A DNA stretch of 64,000 nucleotides from Acinetobacter sp. SAAs474 (GCF_032823475.1 NZ_CP127915.1:930001-994000); one strand, 5' to 3'. Shown: positions 36,364 to 47,062, counted from the stretch's first letter. Notes: generated by a model not told the origin, from the letters alone. A program made the numbers and translations.

Positions 36364-38244
36364 ATGCAAAACACCGCAAAAAAAGCTGCTTTACCCGTCA
36401 TTACTCTCGCTGCACTAGGTGTAGTGTTTGGAGATATTGGAACAAGCCCTCTTTATGCCTTACGCCAATGTTTTTTAACAGCGCATTTGGCAATTAATGA
36501 TGCCACTGTATTGGGAATTTTATCCTTAATATTCTGGTGTATGATGCTCAGCATTAGTTTTAAATATGTCATCATCATTATGCGCGCAGATAATAATGGT
36601 GAAGGCGGGATTATGTCCTTGCTGGCATTAAATTTACGGACAACACGAATTGCTGAAAAGAAAAAAATTTACTTAATTTCTTTAGGATTTATCGGTGCTT
36701 CACTATTTTTTGGTGATGGTATTATTACGCCTGCAATTTCAGTTTTATCAGCGATTGAAGGCTTAAGTATTGCCACCCCGATGTTTAATGAATGGTTAGT
36801 ACCACTCTCTATTGGTATTTTGACGGGACTTTTTTTGGTTCAGCGTCATGGTACAGGGACGATGGGTAAATTTTTTGGTCCATTGACTTTGGTTTGGTTT
36901 TTATCGATCGGACTCGTTGGATTATGGAGTATTATTCAAACGCCATTTATATTGGCCATGGTCAGTCCACACTGGGCATTTAATTTCGTCGTTCATCAGC
37001 CATTTGTGGCTTTTTTAACGATGGGTGCTGTGATTTTAACCATGACTGGTGGTGAGGCATTATATGCAGATATGGGGCATTTTGGACGCTTACCTATTCG
37101 TCTTGCATGGTTTTTAGTGGTATTGCCTTGTTTATTGTTGAATTATGCAGGACAAGGCGCATTATTGTTACGCAATCCAGCAGCAATTGAAAATCCATTT
37201 TATATGCTGGTACCTGAATGGGCATTATTTCCCATGATTGGATTAGCAACGGCAGCAGCCGTGATTGCATCACAAGCCGTGATTACAGGCGTTTTTTCAA
37301 TGGTAAACCAAGCGATTCAGTTACGTTATTTACCACGTTTAACGGTACGTCATACTTCAGAAGTTGAACAAGGTCAAATTTATTTGCCTTCCATTAACTG
37401 GATTTTATTGGTTTCGGTGCTGATTTTAATTTTATTATTTAAAAATAGTGCCAATTTAGCCAGTGCTTATGGTGTTGCTGTGACAATGACCATGCTGTGT
37501 GGAACGATTTTGATTTCTGTTTTAGCTTATGGTTACTGGCGTTGGCCAATTTGGAAAGTGGCTTTATTTGCTGTGCCATTTTTACTTTTAGATTTTATTT
37601 TTGTTGCCTCAACTTCGCTAAAAATTATTGCGGGAGGTTGGGTGCCAATTCTAATTGGTGCAATGTTATTTACCATATTAATGACCTGGAAAGATGGCCG
37701 AGAATTGGTTTTAAAGCGTGTTAGTAAAGATGCTTTACCTATTAATTTATTTATTCAAAGCATTAATATGGGAAGTGATACTAAATTTGTTCCAGGCGAT
37801 GCAATTTTTTTAACAGGAACGCCAGATATTGTTCCGCATGCAATGCTGCATAATATTAAGCATAATAAAGTATTACATGAGCGAAATGTGATGGTCACTG
37901 TGGTGACACAAGATATTCCTTATGTTAAACAAGTAGATCGAATTAAAGTTGAAAAACTGGATGATCGTTTCTATCGTGTCATGATGTATTATGGTTTTAA
38001 AGATCAACCGAATGTACCTAGAGCATTAAAACAAGCTTATGAACAATTGGGTTTTGAATTTGATTTAATGCAAATGAGTTTCTTTATTTCTAGAGATCGT
38101 GTCATTCATGCTGTAGGTGGGGGAATGGCAGCATGGCGAGAAAAATTATTTATCTCCATGCAGAAAAATACCAGTCCAGTAAGTGACTTTTATCAAATTC
38201 CAACCAATCGTGTGGTGGAGTTGGGGAGTCAGATTGAGATTTAA
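36364..38244 (+). CDS. kup: Kup potassium uptake transporter
   Basis: 626-residue inner-membrane K+/H+ symporter with about twelve transmembrane segments followed by a cytoplasmic C-terminal domain from about residue 450. The signature [19 protein letters not shown] near residue 20 and [10 protein letters not shown] around 80 are diagnostic of the Kup/HAK/KT family. A terminator follows. The gene is immediately right of tRNA-Ser and unaffected by the island. Confidence 0.96.
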   Translation: MQNTAKKAALPVITLAALGVVFGDIGTSPLYALRQCFLTAHLAINDATVLGILSLIFWCMMLSISFKYVIIIMRADNNGEGGIMSLLALNLRTTRIAEKKKIYLISLGFIGASLFFGDGIITPAISVLSAIEGLSIATPMFNEWLVPLSIGILTGLFLVQRHGTGTMGKFFGPLTLVWFLSIGLVGLWSIIQTPFILAMVSPHWAFNFVVHQPFVAFLTMGAVILTMTGGEALYADMGHFGRLPIRLAWFLVVLPCLLLNYAGQGALLLRNPAAIENPFYMLVPEWALFPMIGLATAAAVIASQAVITGVFSMVNQAIQLRYLPRLTVRHTSEVEQGQIYLPSINWILLVSVLILILLFKNSANLASAYGVAVTMTMLCGTILISVLAYGYWRWPIWKVALFAVPFLLLDFIFVASTSLKIIAGGWVPILIGAMLFTILMTWKDGRELVLKRVSKDALPINLFIQSINMGSDTKFVPGDAIFLTGTPDIVPHAMLHNIKHNKVLHERNVMVTVVTQDIPYVKQVDRIKVEKLDDRFYRVMMYYGFKDQPNVPRALKQAYEQLGFEFDLMQMSFFISRDRVIHAVGGGMAAWREKLFISMQKNTSPVSDFYQIPTNRVVELGSQIEI

Positions 38245-38257
38245 ATCTTGATGATAC

Positions 38258-38288
38258 AAAACCAGAGTGCGATGTGCTCTGGTTTTTT
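38258..38288 (+). terminator. Terminator after kup
   Basis: AAACCAGAG pairs with CTCTGGTTT around a 9-base loop and is followed by a T run. Confidence 0.9.
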
Positions 38289-38448
38289 AGTTTGATCAAT
38301 AACAGAATATGCAATGACTGCTATCATCGATATCGCAATCAGGATGGTTTTGTTGTTTTTTTAAACAGTTAATTGCATGAACATATACAAGTTTTATCAG
38401 GCTTGCTAATCTCGCGCAAAATAAAGTCGCTTGTGTATTGTATTCATA

Positions 38449-39525
38449 ATGGTAAAAAAGAAACGTAGTTCAAAGAATTTTTTCTCTCCGCTATGGAGTC
38501 AAAATGGCTTAAAAATAATCTTGGGCTTAATTGCATCTTGTAGTTTTGCGATTGCTTTTGGACAGGAAAAAATTAGCCAATGGGTTCAATCGACATCTTT
38601 ATCGACCAATACGGCATGTCTCAATCAATTTTATCGTGATACACCGCCTTATTTAGTTAAAGATTCACTTAAAAAAGATAGTTATCCATTGTGTTTTAAT
38701 GGCTTTAATGTCATGTATTCAGGCAGATCAAAAACACCATTATGGTCAGCGGAAGCACTAACACCACAGCGTTTAAGCCAAAAAATTCCACGTGAAGATA
38801 GTTTTCATGAAGAAACCCGTGTGCCATCAGCATATCGTGCTGTACTCGCTGATTATAAGGGTTCAGGCTTTGACCGTGGCCATATGGCTCCAAATGCTGA
38901 TATGCCAAATAAAGAAGCGCAATCAGACAGTTTTTCTTTAGCGAATATGGTACCGCAAGCACCGAAAAATAATCAGAAAATCTGGCGAGAAATTGAAGAA
39001 GCAACACGAGCAATTGTCACCAAGCAAAAGCAAGATGTTTATGTGGTCACAGGCCCCGTTTTTTTGGGTCAGAAGCTTAAAACTATTGGTAATGGGGTCA
39101 TTGTACCCACAGCCGTCTTTAAAGCGCTTTATATTCCGAAAACAGGTGCCATAGGTGCATATTATGCACCGAATGATAACTCACTTAAAATGAATGTGGT
39201 GAGTGTGTGCTATTTAGAAGAAAAACTGGGTATTAACTTATTTCCACAACTCACGTCAGAACAAAAACGTAATACTTATAAATTACCACATACGGCCAAT
39301 GCGGTAAAAGCCAATCAGCCTTTAGAATACTCACATTGGGATGCAGAGAGTCAATGTGCTGAGGATGTGACAGCAGAACAATTGCAGCAATTACAGCAAA
39401 GTTTTAAATCATCCAGCCCTAATTCGAATACAGCGACATCAACGATACCAGATACAAATAATGTCGAATCATGGATTACAAAGTTATTGGCGATTTTACA
39501 ATATATTCTACAATTGTTGAAATAA
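38449..39525 (+). CDS. DNA/RNA non-specific endonuclease (NucA/NUC1 family)
   Basis: 358 residues. A basic N-terminus and one hydrophobic segment (LKIILGLIASCSFAIAFG, about 21-38) suggest a membrane anchor or signal peptide, so the enzyme acts in the periplasm or outside. The active-site motif DRGHMAPNAD is at about residues 142-151 with general base His145. The metal-binding Asn region appears in LANMVPQAPKNNQKIW. The C-terminal tail is glutamine/serine rich. ATG 38449 is chosen over the upstream TTG 38431. Confidence 0.92.
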   Translation: MVKKKRSSKNFFSPLWSQNGLKIILGLIASCSFAIAFGQEKISQWVQSTSLSTNTACLNQFYRDTPPYLVKDSLKKDSYPLCFNGFNVMYSGRSKTPLWSAEALTPQRLSQKIPREDSFHEETRVPSAYRAVLADYKGSGFDRGHMAPNADMPNKEAQSDSFSLANMVPQAPKNNQKIWREIEEATRAIVTKQKQDVYVVTGPVFLGQKLKTIGNGVIVPTAVFKALYIPKTGAIGAYYAPNDNSLKMNVVSVCYLEEKLGINLFPQLTSEQKRNTYKLPHTANAVKANQPLEYSHWDAESQCAEDVTAEQLQQLQQSFKSSSPNSNTATSTIPDTNNVESWITKLLAILQYILQLLK

Positions 39526-39587
39526 TGGTCATGATGATTGTGATGAAATGAGTTAAAGTAAATTATACCTACATCTTGGGGAATATC

Positions 39588-39833
39588 ATGTTTAAACCAT
39601 TTCAAAATGGTGTTGAATCAGATGCAATTCATGATTTAACCATTGAAAATAATAGTGATTATATTAGTTTATACGGTAATTTACAGTTAACCAAAGATCA
39701 GCAAGGATTGGTGATTGCTAAAAAATTACAAGCATTTTTAAACAGTGTGGTTATCGCATTAGAGAGTGAAGAAAATTTACCTGAGCATATCAGCATCAAA
39801 AAAATGGGTGAGGTTGAAAATCCATTTTTTTAA
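39588..39833 (+). CDS. Conserved hypothetical protein (81 aa)
   Basis: Small acidic soluble protein (MFKPFQNGVESDAIHDLTIEN ... GEVENPFF). The ATG at 39588 follows TTGGGGAATATC; the frame opens with a TTG four codons earlier. It is read after the nuclease on the same strand. The compact pattern of YGNLQLTKDQQGLVIAKKLQAFLN looks like a conserved housekeeping small protein, but I do not know its role. Confidence 0.65.
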   Translation: MFKPFQNGVESDAIHDLTIENNSDYISLYGNLQLTKDQQGLVIAKKLQAFLNSVVIALESEENLPEHISIKKMGEVENPFF

Positions 39834-39961
39834 CACCAGCAGATCATCATCAACGAGATTGTATTGTGGATGACACCTGTGATGGTGAAATGTGAATAGT
39901 GTAATGCTTGGATCATGAGGGCAGTGAGTAGTCAATTATTCACTGCCACTCAATATAAAAA

Positions 39962-40105
39962 TTAAGATGGTGTGACTTCAGCCTGCTCTTGCTTTTCTTG
40001 ACGATAATTTTCATCTTCAACATCGGCCAATGAAAATACTAAATAAACAATAATGAGCAGAATAGCAATTAGAATGGCGATAGATATTTTTTTTAAGTTA
40101 CGCAT
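39962..40105 (-). CDS. Small single-pass membrane protein (47 aa)
   Basis: The frame MRNLKKISIAILIAILLIIV continues into YLVFSLADVEDENYRQ and ends with a charged tail. A basic start, a 20-residue hydrophobic helix and an acidic/glutamine-rich tail give the classic shape of a small inner-membrane protein, tail outside. No strong Shine-Dalgarno. Function unknown. Confidence 0.5.
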   Translation of the reverse strand: MRNLKKISIAILIAILLIIVYLVFSLADVEDENYRQEKQEQAEVTPS

Positions 40106-40319
40106 AGCTCAAACTTTTGAAATAAATAGAATAATAATATTAAAACCCAAAAATAAAATGAAACAGTATAAGTTTTTAGTTCAATTATTGTATTTGAAAC
40201 AAAAATTTACAGAGTTAAGGCTTTTATTTAGAATTTAGTAGCAGTTCATGATGATTATGGATCATTCATCAATAAATTACTGTAAATCATAGCAACTTAT
40301 TGATGAATATAGAAACCGT

Positions 40320-41078
40320 TTATAAACGCATTTCGATACCTTGCGCAGCAAGATATTGTTTAGCTTCAGGGATGGTATGTTGACCAAAATGAAAAATTGA
40401 TGCAGCCAATACAGCATCAGCACCGCCCTGAATAATCCCATCTGCCAAGTGTTGTAAATTACCTACACCACCAGAGGCAATGGTCGGAATATGGACACGT
40501 TGATTAATTTGACGCATTAATTCAAGATCATAGCCTGCTTTGGTACCATCTGCATCCATTGAGGTGATCAAGAGTTCCCCAGCACCAAAATCGGCCATTT
40601 TGACAGCCCAGTCAAGTGCATCAATCCCTGTCGGTTTACGTCCGCCATGTGTAAAAATTTCCCATTTATTGTCACCTGTTTGTTTAGCATCAATCGCAAC
40701 AACAATACATTGTGCACCAAAACGTTGAGAGGCTTCTTGGACAAATTCGGGATGAAATACAGCAGCAGAGTTAATACTGACTTTATCTGCACCTGCATTG
40801 AGTAATAGGCGAATATCTTCAATTTTACGCACACCGCCGCCGACGGTGAGTGGAACAAAAACGGACTCTGCCATACGTTCAACGGTACGATAGGTGGTGT
40901 CGCGGCCATTTGATGTTGCCGTAATATCTAAAAAGGTAATTTCATCGGCACCTTGTTCATTATAACGACGAGCCACTTCTACTGGATCACCTGCATCACG
41001 AATATCGAGGAATTGAACACCTTTCACTACACGGCCATTATCGACATCTAAGCAAGGAATAATACGTTTAGCAAGCAT
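40320..41078 (-). CDS. hisF: Imidazole glycerol phosphate synthase cyclase subunit
   Basis: Cyclase half of the HisH-HisF synthase in histidine biosynthesis, a 252-residue (beta/alpha)8 barrel. Catalytic Asp11 lies in [11 protein letters not shown], and the second catalytic Asp in VVAIDAKQ near residue 130. Phosphate-binding glycines appear in TVGGGVR and IASGGVG. It is separated from hisA by about 7 kb of unrelated genes here, although hisB, hisH and hisA are close together. Confidence 0.97.
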   Translation of the reverse strand: MLAKRIIPCLDVDNGRVVKGVQFLDIRDAGDPVEVARRYNEQGADEITFLDITATSNGRDTTYRTVERMAESVFVPLTVGGGVRKIEDIRLLLNAGADKVSINSAAVFHPEFVQEASQRFGAQCIVVAIDAKQTGDNKWEIFTHGGRKPTGIDALDWAVKMADFGAGELLITSMDADGTKAGYDLELMRQINQRVHIPTIASGGVGNLQHLADGIIQGGADAVLAASIFHFGQHTIPEAKQYLAAQGIEMRL

Positions 41079-41192
41079 AAATTTTTCCAGTAATTACAGT
41101 ATATTATGAAACTGACCTACGGTTGGTGCTACAACTTGGTAGATGGACAAGGTATTCTATCAAAATTATGTAAGTTTTTTTGCAGGTTTTCT

Positions 41193-42143
41193 ATGTCGGT
41201 TTATACCACTTTGACTTTAAAGGAAGTTCAGGATTTTGCTTTACCTTATGGATTAAAGGTGATTGACCTGATTCCCATTCAAGGCGGTATTCAAAATACA
41301 AACTATTTTATCATTAATCATGATCAGCAACATTATGTGTTAACCATCTTTGAAGATATGGATCAGCACAGTGCAGAAGAGATTATTCCTGTACTTAGAC
41401 ATTTAGCACAACAGGATTTGCCTGTAGCAGTACCTTTAGAATATGCCAATCAAGCGATTCATTGTTTAAAAGAGAAACCTGCACAGATTGCACCGCGTCT
41501 GATTGGCTCACATCCTATTCCTGCCAATATTGAACAGGTAGAGGCGATTGCTACTGCCCAAGCAACCATGCATATCGCATTGCAACACTTTCCCTTACAG
41601 CGTCAAAGCTGTCGTAATCACCATTACTGGCAACAAGTGGCCAATGAACTAAAACCAAATTTAAATCCCGCAGATAAGGCATTGTTATCTGAGCTTTTTG
41701 GTTTATATGACGTCTTTACTGCGATCTATCCAGATCGTCCTACTGGTTTTATTCATGCTGATTTATTTCGTGATAATACGCTATTTCAAGGCGCTAAACT
41801 GCAAGGAATTTTAGATTTTTATGAATTAAATCATGATGAACTATTATTTGATATTGCTATTACGATAAATGATTTTTGTACCGATTATCCTCATATGCAT
41901 TTAGATAAAGCAAAAGCCAATGCATTTTTAGAGGCCTATCATCAGCTTAGACCCTTAACCTTAGATGAAAAAGCATGTGTTGAACTTTATTTAGCAATGG
42001 CAGCAGGACGTTTTTGGTTAATGCGTTTGCAAGTGGCAGAAAAAAATAAAATCGAAGGGCGTTGTGGGGGAGATATTTTACAAAAAGATCCATTTGAAAT
42101 GCGTAATATGCTGATTGAGCGTCTAAAATTTGTAACAGCTTAA
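41193..42143 (+). CDS. thrB: Homoserine kinase, type II
   Basis: Phosphorylates homoserine in threonine biosynthesis; 316 residues of the choline-kinase-like (APH) fold used in Pseudomonas and Acinetobacter instead of the GHMP type. The nucleotide loop GGIQNTNYFI is near residues 31-40, the catalytic Brenner motif HADLFRDN at 188-195 and the metal-binding DFYELNHDELLFD from 208. ATG 41193 after GCAGG is chosen; the longer frame from 41106 adds 29 unrelated residues. Divergent from hisF. Confidence 0.9.
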   Translation: MSVYTTLTLKEVQDFALPYGLKVIDLIPIQGGIQNTNYFIINHDQQHYVLTIFEDMDQHSAEEIIPVLRHLAQQDLPVAVPLEYANQAIHCLKEKPAQIAPRLIGSHPIPANIEQVEAIATAQATMHIALQHFPLQRQSCRNHHYWQQVANELKPNLNPADKALLSELFGLYDVFTAIYPDRPTGFIHADLFRDNTLFQGAKLQGILDFYELNHDELLFDIAITINDFCTDYPHMHLDKAKANAFLEAYHQLRPLTLDEKACVELYLAMAAGRFWLMRLQVAEKNKIEGRCGGDILQKDPFEMRNMLIERLKFVTA

Positions 42144-42167
42144 ATTGGCTTCAACGAGGAGAGTGAC

Positions 42168-42803
42168 ATGCGTGATCAAGGCCGACTGGTTGAATGGTTT
42201 GATGAAAAAGGTTATGGTTTTATTCAACCTGAAGATTTAAGCAAAGATCGGGTATTTTTACATATTAAGGATTTTTCTCGTCCAGGACCACGTCCCATTA
42301 TTGGCTGTGCTTTAGAATATACCGTGACGATTGATCATCGTTCACGTTATAAGGCTTTAGATGTAATTTATCTTAAAGCCAATCAAACTCAAAAAAAACT
42401 GCTGCAATCACATCGATATCAAGCTCAACATCAAGCTACATCATTCTCTTGGCAACCCATACAAATATTAGCTATTGCTTATATTATTGCAATTGCACTA
42501 CTCACACTATTTGGATGGTTAAGTAATTTAGTCGTGTTATTTTTAATCGTGATCAATATCGTGACATATTGGTGTTATGCACAAGATAAAGAGGCAGCCC
42601 GTTCAGGTGGGAGAAGAATTTCTGAGCAAAAATTACATATCTTGTCTTTTTTAGGGGGATGGCCTGCTGCATGGTTAGCACAACAAAAGTTGAGACATAA
42701 AACACAAAAACAAACATTTAAAAAAGTTTATTTATATAGCATAGTGTTTAATATTCTATTAATACTATGGTTGGTTTCACCCTTAAATCACATGATTTTT
42801 TAA
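42168..42803 (+). CDS. Cold-shock domain fused to DUF1294 membrane domain
   Basis: 211 residues. A cold-shock/OB domain occupies about residues 4-68 (GRLVEWFDEKGYGFIQPED ... VFLHIKDF, RNP1- and RNP2-like). DUF1294 follows, with three or four membrane segments including QDKEAARSGGRRISEQKLHILSFLGGWPAAWLAQQ. The architecture places a nucleic-acid-binding fold at the membrane. It starts 24 bp after thrB with GAGGAGAG upstream, so it is probably cotranscribed. Confidence 0.9.
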   Translation: MRDQGRLVEWFDEKGYGFIQPEDLSKDRVFLHIKDFSRPGPRPIIGCALEYTVTIDHRSRYKALDVIYLKANQTQKKLLQSHRYQAQHQATSFSWQPIQILAIAYIIAIALLTLFGWLSNLVVLFLIVINIVTYWCYAQDKEAARSGGRRISEQKLHILSFLGGWPAAWLAQQKLRHKTQKQTFKKVYLYSIVFNILLILWLVSPLNHMIF

Positions 42804-42908
42804 CGGCAATGATCGTGTGAATCATTAAGGTTATAAAATGCGCATGGATATTAATTTGTAGCATGTGCCCCATGACTTTTGTTCAGTCTTTAAACGAAGA
42901 GAAATAAT

Positions 42909-43307
42909 ATGACTACCTATACGCCTGCTCAAGACTCACAAAAAACATTAACATTGATTTTATATGTACTGTATATTGTGGCGATTGTAACGGGTGGTAT
43001 TTTGGCTATTATTGCCTTGATGATTAACTATATAAAACGTAGTGACATGGACGGTAGTATTTTTGCCAGCCATTTTACTTGGCAAATTCGCACCTTCTGG
43101 TGGTATTTATTCTGGAATATTATTGCTTTTATTCCATTTGGTTTTTTATTCTGGAACAATAATAATCCCGATATTTTTGCAGGTATTGCCTTGGGTGCAA
43201 GTTTGTTTTGTTTTGCTGTGATTGCACTTTCATGGGTTTGGATTGTTTATCGTGCAATCAGAGGGTTAATTTACTTAAGTGATAACAAGCCTATGTACAG
43301 TGAATAA
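42909..43307 (+). CDS. DUF4870-like small membrane protein
   Basis: 132 residues with three to four hydrophobic segments. LILYVLYIVAIVTGGILAIIALMINYIKR, then FTWQIRTFWWYLFW, and a final IVYRAIRGLIYLSDNKPM is a common Acinetobacter pattern. AAGAG precedes the ATG. Role unknown. Confidence 0.75.
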   Translation: MTTYTPAQDSQKTLTLILYVLYIVAIVTGGILAIIALMINYIKRSDMDGSIFASHFTWQIRTFWWYLFWNIIAFIPFGFLFWNNNNPDIFAGIALGASLFCFAVIALSWVWIVYRAIRGLIYLSDNKPMYSE

Positions 43308-43756
43308 ATGACAATGATTATTCTTGTTATGTAAGGATCTGATCAGTTGTTGATTCATGACCTTTTTAGACTGTGTGATGACTGCAAGCCGTGATTCAGT
43401 CAGTATTTATTATCATCCGTTCACTATCCATTCGATTCAATAAAAGTAGACTGGTTTTGTAGCTTAACCATTCTCTGCTTAACATCTGCTATTCCCCCAA
43501 TTTTTCCTTCTTTTTATCATCATATATTTCATGATTTCCAATAGAAAATTCTTGATCTGCATTTAAATGGAAATCATATTTTGCACTCAAATGAGTCATA
43601 TTTTTTTATAGCTGCTTTATCTTGGATTTATTTTTAAATATTAAGTTTACATTTTTAATATTTAAAGTTTACATTTTTAATAAAATAAATGTACATTTAT
43701 GTAAGGTTTGATTTATAAATAAATTATTTTTTTATTAAAAATAAAATTTAAAATAA
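43308..43756. other. 449-bp AT-rich intergenic region
   Basis: No ORF with a start signal is visible. The direct repeat TTTACATTTTTAATA occurs near 43645 and 43669, and the right end is almost pure A/T. It lies downstream of the orphan IS630-like HTH gene and might contain decayed transposase DNA, but no DDE-domain sequence can be read. Confidence 0.4.
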
Positions 43757-44116
43757 TTAATAATAAAAGCGTCCACGACCACGTTTTAAACCAAGATTAT
43801 GAATGGCGCGAACTAAAACTGCATAAGAAACAGCATAACCAAATTGCTGCTCAAAAAGCGGAACTAAATCACTAATATTTTTAAATTTTGTATTTTTTAC
43901 AAAGACTTGGAATTTGTCTAAATCTTTTATATGCGATGGTGCACCAGATTTTTGACGTGCTTTAGGCTGTAAATCACCTGTTTCTTCTTCTAGTTTTATC
44001 CATGCATCAAGTGTGACACGTGAGATATTAAATGTTTTACAAACAGCAACCTTATAATCTGTTTGTTTATAAGCCTGAAGCGCAGCTTTACGTATTTCTA
44101 ATGAATATTTAGCCAT
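43757..44116 (-). CDS. Orphan IS630-type helix-turn-helix protein
   Basis: 119 residues from MAKYSLEIRKAALQAY; the start at 44116 is chosen from the IS630 orfA pattern, and the longer frame to 44224 is not homologous. The HTH AVCKTFNISRVTLDAWIKLEEETGDLQPK and the second helical domain match the DNA-binding half of IS630-family transposases. The catalytic DDE domain is absent, no terminal repeats are seen, and the protein ends GRGRFYY. It may be a remnant or a domesticated DNA-binding protein, divergent from the permease at 44210 with 93 bp between. Confidence 0.75.
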   Translation of the reverse strand: MAKYSLEIRKAALQAYKQTDYKVAVCKTFNISRVTLDAWIKLEEETGDLQPKARQKSGAPSHIKDLDKFQVFVKNTKFKNISDLVPLFEQQFGYAVSYAVLVRAIHNLGLKRGRGRFYY

Positions 44117-44209
44117 TTTATTTAAAGTCCTTAAAATAAATATAATTATATTATATGGCACAGTTGTTGCAAAAAATAAATAAATTAAATGCAATAATAG
44201 GTGGCATAA

Positions 44210-45553
44210 ATGAAGCAAGCACAAGTGGCTTTCAAAAAAATGTCGTTATGGCAAGTGGTCATTATTGGCATTGCTTATATGACACCAATGGTCGTTTTTG
44301 ATACGTTTGGTTTGGTTTCTGGTATTACCCATGGCCGTGTACCATTGGCTTATATTCTAGCGTTATTGGCGATGTTGTTGACTGCATTTAGTTATGCAAG
44401 ATTTAGTCGTGTTAATACACAATCTGGCTCTGCGTATAGTTATACAGCACAAGCATGTGGTTCAAAAGCAGGTTTCTTTGTAGGTTGGTGCGCATTACTC
44501 GATTATATGTTACTGCCGTTGGTCAATACTTTATTGGCCAGTATTTATCTCGAAGCTTTAATTCCCGCTGTCCCATACTGGGGATGGGTGGTTATTTTTG
44601 CTAGTTTAGTTACTTTGATTAATTGTTTTCGCATTAATATTTTAGCGAATTTAAGTTTAATTTTTGTTTTGGCTCCCGTATTACTGATGGTGATTTTTAT
44701 TTATCTGGTCATTGACGGTGTACAGTTACAACAAGGTCATCAATATCTATTAAGTATGACACCGCTATGGAATGGTGATCCTTCTATTTTACCTTTGATT
44801 GCTGGTGCCTCTATTCTATGTTTTTCCTTTTTAGGATTTGATGCTGTGACAACAATGTCACATGAAACCAAAGATCCCCAACGTACTATTCCACGTGCAG
44901 TAATGCTTACAACACTATTAGGCGGCATTATTTTTATTACGGCTGCTTGGTTTATTCAACTGTATTTTCCAACTAATGTACGCTTTAAAAATCCAGATGA
45001 AGCCTTACCTGAAATTGTTTTATATGTCGGTGGTGCATTATTTCAAGCGGTATTTTTATCTGCTCAGATTATGAATACTTTTGCATCAGGACTAGCCACA
45101 CATGCGAGTGCATCACGTTTAATTCATATGATGGGAAAAGATGGCATTTTTCATAAAACGACTTTTGGTCAAATTCACCCTAAATTAGGTACACCTTTAT
45201 ATGCCGTATTGAGTATAGGGCTGATTTCACTCTGTGCGATTGGTCTTGATTTAGCGACAGTTGTGGTCATGATTAGTTTTGGTGCATTGATTGCATTTAC
45301 TGCGGTAAATTTTTCTGTCTTTATGAAGTTTTATATTCGTGATCGACAACGTCAGGGATTAAAAAATAAACTCTGTAATTTAGTTCTACCTTGGCTATCT
45401 GTTGCGGTCATGTTGTGTTTATGGGCTAATTTGGAACAGAGCGCTTTATGGTTTGGTTGTGCTTGGTTAAGCATTGGTGTTTTGATTTTTATCTATAAAA
45501 AACTGAGAAAGCAAAGTATTGCAATTAGTCATGCTTTTTCGATCAATGATTAG
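44210..45553 (+). CDS. APC-family amino acid/polyamine permease, PuuP-like
   Basis: 447 residues with about twelve hydrophobic segments. The APC signature is present in TM1 (IGIAYMTPMVVFDTFGLVSGI), TM2-3 (SGSAYSYTAQACGSKAGFFVGW) and TM6 (FSFLGFDAVTTMSHETKDPQRTIPRA). Its position upstream of a PuuB-like oxidase makes putrescine the likeliest substrate (inference). The two genes are 97 bp apart on the same strand. Confidence 0.88.
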   Translation: MKQAQVAFKKMSLWQVVIIGIAYMTPMVVFDTFGLVSGITHGRVPLAYILALLAMLLTAFSYARFSRVNTQSGSAYSYTAQACGSKAGFFVGWCALLDYMLLPLVNTLLASIYLEALIPAVPYWGWVVIFASLVTLINCFRINILANLSLIFVLAPVLLMVIFIYLVIDGVQLQQGHQYLLSMTPLWNGDPSILPLIAGASILCFSFLGFDAVTTMSHETKDPQRTIPRAVMLTTLLGGIIFITAAWFIQLYFPTNVRFKNPDEALPEIVLYVGGALFQAVFLSAQIMNTFASGLATHASASRLIHMMGKDGIFHKTTFGQIHPKLGTPLYAVLSIGLISLCAIGLDLATVVVMISFGALIAFTAVNFSVFMKFYIRDRQRQGLKNKLCNLVLPWLSVAVMLCLWANLEQSALWFGCAWLSIGVLIFIYKKLRKQSIAISHAFSIND

Positions 45554-45649
45554 GATGGGGGTTATTTAATCTTGAGTAACTTTGATTTTGATCGATAAAT
45601 TAAACCCGAAATGAAATCGTCTAAATTATCAAATAAGTGAGTAAAACTA

Positions 45650-47062
45650 ATGCATATACAAAAACCAAAATTTGTCGATGATGTTGAATATAAAGCCAGT
45701 CATCATGTACAAACTGGTCAAGAATGGAACTGGTTGAATCCCGATCGTGGTCACTTTGATTTTCCAGCAAATTATTATGAAAGCTCACTAGAAACATGGG
45801 CGCAGTTTGCAACATTAGATCATGAGGCTGAATGTGATGTAGTGGTGATTGGTGGTGGATTATTAGGATGTTCAACAGCATTGCATTTGGCTGAGCAAGG
45901 GGTTGATACGATATTAGTGGAAAAAAATCGTATTGGTAGTGCTGCTTCGGGACGTAATGGCGGACAATTAACACCAGGTTTGGCTCGTTGGGAAGCGAGT
46001 GAAATGTTAACGCATTTTGGTTATGAAGATGCCAAACGACTTTGGCATTTTACCTCAACAGAAGCGATGAGCTTAATTGATCAAATTATTGATCGTTATC
46101 AACTCGATTTACAGCGAAAATCTGGACATATTACAGCTGCTGTTCATGAAGGACATTTGGTTGGTTTAACACAAGCGGCAGATGCACGAAAATTTTTAGG
46201 TGAATCTCATACTAAAATCATGGGTCAACATGAATTGATGGAACATGTTGTTTCAGAACAATATTGTGGTGGCTTATTTGATCGTTTAGGTGGCCAGATT
46301 CATCCATTAGCGCTAAACCGTGGTTTGGCTTATGCATTTCATCAACAGGGTGGCAAAATTTATGAACAAACTGAAGTGATCAGGATTGATGAACGAGATG
46401 ATGCCATTTATGTGCATACTGCTCATGGCGTGATTAAGGCGCGTCAATCTGTTGTCATTGCAGTTCATCATGGTTCATTTAAGCTTTTGGAGACACAGCA
46501 GCAAACCACCATTCCATTTTATACTTATGTCTGTACCACAGCACCATTAGAAGTTGATTTAAAACAATTATTGCCTACAGATGCTCCTGTATATGATACG
46601 CAATTTCAGATTGATTATTATCGTGGCGTGTCAAAAAATCGGTTATTATTCGGTGGAGAAGGTACGGGTTCATGTTGGGGTCCAGCAAAAACTGAGCAAT
46701 ATTTACAAGGTCGTATTCGATATGTTTTTCCACAATTAGCACACGTTAAATTGGATTTTGTCTGGAGTGGAACGACTGATTTAACAGTGAATGGTGCAAC
46801 AGATAGTCGAAAATTTGGTCATAAATTCCCAATTTATGCTGTACATGGCTGGAGTGGTCATGGTGTGGCGCAAACCGTACGTATTGGTAAAGCTATTGCT
46901 GATGATTTCTGTAAAAAAACGGCTGATTTTACCATGCTGACTTCAATTAGTCATAAAGATATACTTTTTGGGCGTGCCTTAGCACCGCTGGTGATTCCAA
47001 TGGCAAAAAGTGCTTATGCTGTGGGTGCCTGGATGAATCCTGGTAAAATGGTATCATTTTAG
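45650..47062 (+). CDS. FAD-dependent gamma-glutamylputrescine oxidase-like protein
   Basis: 470 residues of the DAO/glycine oxidase family. The FAD motif CDVVVIGGGLLGCSTALHLA spans about 62-81, followed by the SAASGRNGGQLTPG block typical of PuuB, and the C-terminal GWSGHGVAQTVRIGKAIAD binds FAD. PuuB oxidises gamma-glutamylputrescine in putrescine breakdown. The glutamylputrescine synthetase and later puu genes are not in the window, so the exact substrate is unproven. Confidence 0.85.
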   Translation: MHIQKPKFVDDVEYKASHHVQTGQEWNWLNPDRGHFDFPANYYESSLETWAQFATLDHEAECDVVVIGGGLLGCSTALHLAEQGVDTILVEKNRIGSAASGRNGGQLTPGLARWEASEMLTHFGYEDAKRLWHFTSTEAMSLIDQIIDRYQLDLQRKSGHITAAVHEGHLVGLTQAADARKFLGESHTKIMGQHELMEHVVSEQYCGGLFDRLGGQIHPLALNRGLAYAFHQQGGKIYEQTEVIRIDERDDAIYVHTAHGVIKARQSVVIAVHHGSFKLLETQQQTTIPFYTYVCTTAPLEVDLKQLLPTDAPVYDTQFQIDYYRGVSKNRLLFGGEGTGSCWGPAKTEQYLQGRIRYVFPQLAHVKLDFVWSGTTDLTVNGATDSRKFGHKFPIYAVHGWSGHGVAQTVRIGKAIADDFCKKTADFTMLTSISHKDILFGRALAPLVIPMAKSAYAVGAWMNPGKMVSF

